The translations under genes were made by a program, and so were the position numbers. A stretch of DNA of 64,000 nucleotides from Rhynchopus sp. YZ270_cl-10 (Eukaryota; Euglenozoa; Diplonemea; Diplonemida; Diplonemidae). The stretch spans positions 310,001 through 374,000 of the forward strand of contig OZ037847.1 of assembly GCA_964035575.1 (NCBI GenBank), written 5' to 3'. The notes under the pieces were generated by a model. It was not told the DNA's origin. It saw only the letters and a program-made list of their open reading frames with translations, and ran no database searches. The stretch's first letter is position 1. Each line of letters starts with the position of its first letter. This document shows, in pieces, positions 62,138-64,000 of the stretch.

Positions 62138-62491
62138 CATAAAACACGACCAAAAAACCGGGCTGACACTTTACCCAGCCGTTGAACAGAACAGAACAAA
62201 GCAGCTGAAACAAAAAATAAACGGATGATAACTTAGAGAGAGAGACTATGTGTAACACTCTACACAGGCACCGTAAACCCGTAAACCCGCAAAACCTACA
62301 AATTTGCAGGTTTTGTGCGATCAGACACAGACAGAGGTGTATGCGAGTGGGGGAAAAAAAAAGGAATGATTTTTGCTAATCAGATGCCGGCAGTAACACC
62401 TTTTGGTATCTGTAGTTATTAGCTGTTGTTTGCTTCAGCAATAAGGGTAAAGCCGAGACAAGAGAAAAAAATAAAATACTTTGATAATAAA

Positions 62492-62510
62492 ATGTGCTTC
62501 TTGCGCACAT
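62492..62510 (-). repeat. H1-like short hairpin
   Basis: Minus strand: ATGTGC / GCACAT around a 7-base loop GCAAGAA. Assigned to H1 by the outer ATG/CAT arms and the AAGA loop only. Confidence 0.45.
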
Positions 62511-63541
62511 CAAACGTAAAGGTTCGCAAGAATAAACTGAAGCCTCATGTGTGCTCAATTATCTTGAAAAAAAATAAATTCATATACAGGGGATGGGAAA
62601 CGTACCGTAAGGTAGCAACAACATTAATGACACTTTTTTTGACGCGCTTATTTTTCCCCAGGGGGTTTTACAGCATTTAGTGAAGCGAATGCACGACGAA
62701 ATCAAATAAAATTTGAAAGATGCCTCTTGTTCACACATCAGTCATCAAAATTTGAGCCCCCCCGGTGGGCGATCATTTTTCTTGAAATAAATTCCCCCCA
62801 CTTACATTCCACTCAGGAGGAGAAGAACATGAGGGTAGAACAACTACTTTCCATTTGGATTTTTCTCGATAAAATGAACATTTCTCGAGGTAAAAAAATA
62901 ATAGTAACAACGTGAGAGACACATGCCGGCAACGTGCACATTTTTTTTCAAAAGAGGGAGCGCAGAAGGACTGTCAGATACAAAAGCCCTTCGGGGCACA
63001 CCTCAAAATAAAAAGGTGATAAAAGTTGTAAGATGAACGGTGCTTCACATGCCTCACTTTCACTGCACACAACACACTTGGTTTTTTTTTAAAATTGACA
63101 CATAGTCCAACTAAAGAGCGTTCTGTACTAAAAAAAAGTCACCCGAAGAGGGGTTAGGGTCGTGCGGCAAAACCAAACCAAAAAACCCCAAAATAGGTGT
63201 TTATGATTCGTGGCACAATCACTCTTCGAAATGACTATTTGGTCCAAACATTCGGGACCAAAAAAAGACAGAAAAAATACTTCTGCACATTTTTACACGA
63301 TATTGAGAGGGGAAAAATATGGAAGACAAATGTGACATCACAAACATTGGATGATGGGATAAAAGGGGGGTGTGAGAAGGGGGGAGGGAAAAGGCAACAA
63401 CAACCTCCCCGAGATGATTCTTCCCAAGGGGGAAAAGCTTTAGAGGGAAGGGCTTTTCATTCCCTTCTTTCTTATTCATTGATTGAAAATCGTGTGGAAT
63501 TTTCTAAAAAAGACTTGTATAGGTCCATATTAATAAAAGGG

Positions 63542-63588
63542 TGAAGTTGATAACGTCCGGGCACCTCTTGTGGATGCAGGTCCGTAAA
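63542..63588 (-). repeat. H3 family copy, decayed
   Basis: Minus strand: keeps GACCTGCATCC and the tail GTTATCAACTTCAC. The closing stem is reduced to ACG / CGT. Confidence 0.5.
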
Positions 63589-63664
63589 AATACCTTGATT
63601 TTCACACAAAGTGAACTGAGGCATAGGGGCACAAAAACTAAAGAGAGAAAAGTGGAACGGTACT

Positions 63665-63820
63665 GACACTCCATGGGTCATCGATCCGGGGAAAAAGACT
63701 AGTGATTCTTCGCAACGTTTTTGATACAAAAAACAACACATAAACACTGTTTTAAATGGCAGGAATTGCATAAGACTTATAGTGAAGTTGATAGTGCAAA
63801 CGCCTCTGGGGCGCAGGCAC
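63665..63820 (-). repeat. H3 copy plus separate T-arm-like motif
   Basis: 63783-63820: minus AGTGCC, CGCC / GGCG around CCAGA, GCACT, ATCAACTTC. The T-G wobble of the copy at 27837 is C-G here. At about 63665-63690 the minus strand shows GGATCGATGACCCATGG, then AGTGTCAGTACC, like the T-arm segment at 27874-27906. Confidence 0.65.
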
Positions 63821-64000
63821 TGACACTTAAAACCTTTGGTTATTCTTCTATTAATGAACACCAAATTTGTCGTGACGTTTTTCTTAACTAGAAGCACCCA
63901 TCCCAAATAGAAAGAGCTGAGAGCATGCGCACACCCCCCTGACGAATAACACTAAACACATAACCAATCGTTTGCGCAACTTTTTTCCACACGCAAACCT

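Larger units (their letters stand above)
60632..64000. other. Right-end spacer without a gene
   Basis: AT-rich. Contains two miniature elements and H1, H2 and H3 copies, listed separately. Frames at 63197-63544 (plus) and 63472-63906 (minus) overlap each other on opposite strands and have no family resemblance. Confidence 0.6.

Noticed and set aside
7957-63820. H1-H3 as box C/D snoRNAs
   Set aside because: H1 shows ATGA and some copies of H2 show CTGA, but no copy has a C box near one end and a D box near the other with pairing termini, so this class is not supported.

Overview
This window is nuclear DNA from a unicellular eukaryote. It has GC-rich protein genes with canonical GT-AG introns, a Brix-domain ribosome-assembly factor (RPF2), a TBC1D5-type Rab GAP and a CCDC6-type coiled-coil protein. 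Very large secreted multi-pass membrane proteins are separated by AT-rich spacers full of homopolymers, minisatellites and non-autonomous DNA transposons. All twelve genes or gene remnants I can support lie on the minus strand over 51 kb. Several start codons follow a long pyrimidine tract. One-way arrays of this kind are typical of Euglenozoa (kinetoplastids, diplonemids), and cis-introns would fit a diplonemid or euglenid better than a kinetoplastid. I found no spliced-leader RNA, so the assignment is an inference.

Layout. 1-2645 holds a surface membrane protein that runs off the left edge. 2856-5294 encodes a protein with cyclic-nucleotide-binding-like repeats, and its start abuts a 200-bp G/C-skewed microsatellite. 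6659-7555 is a three-exon orphan gene. 7556-22388 is a 14.8-kb stretch with no gene that I can support, holding hairpin repeats, a satellite-bearing element and two hAT-like elements. 22389-31990 holds a coiled-coil orphan, RPF2, TBC1D5 and a small basic orphan. 32200-48950 is a tandem segmental duplication. Each unit has a SnoaL/NTF2-like gene and a giant Cys-rich/Pro-rich surface protein. The second unit has lost about 9 kb, so its surface gene is a truncated, frameshifted remnant. 49763-51117 is the CCDC6-like gene. 51118-64000 is a nest of terminal-inverted-repeat (TIR) elements, foldbacks and minisatellites.

Seven introns can be placed exactly by reading frame and, in RPF2 and TBC1D5, by protein family. 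All start GTAT and end AG, and they are 42, 53, 53, 67, 83, 114 and 201 nt long.

The most unusual signal is a set of short dispersed hairpin families (called H1 to H4 here) in the spacers. Every copy I found has the orientation of the genes. In H1 the stem sequence changes between copies but pairing is kept, the loop (ACGAGAG) is conserved, and a frequent G-U wobble exists only if the minus strand is read. This points to RNA structure acting in the same transcripts as the genes, or to a family of small RNA genes. The giant surface proteins form a second theme: different ectodomains are joined through Pro/Thr stalks to one shared multi-pass membrane module.
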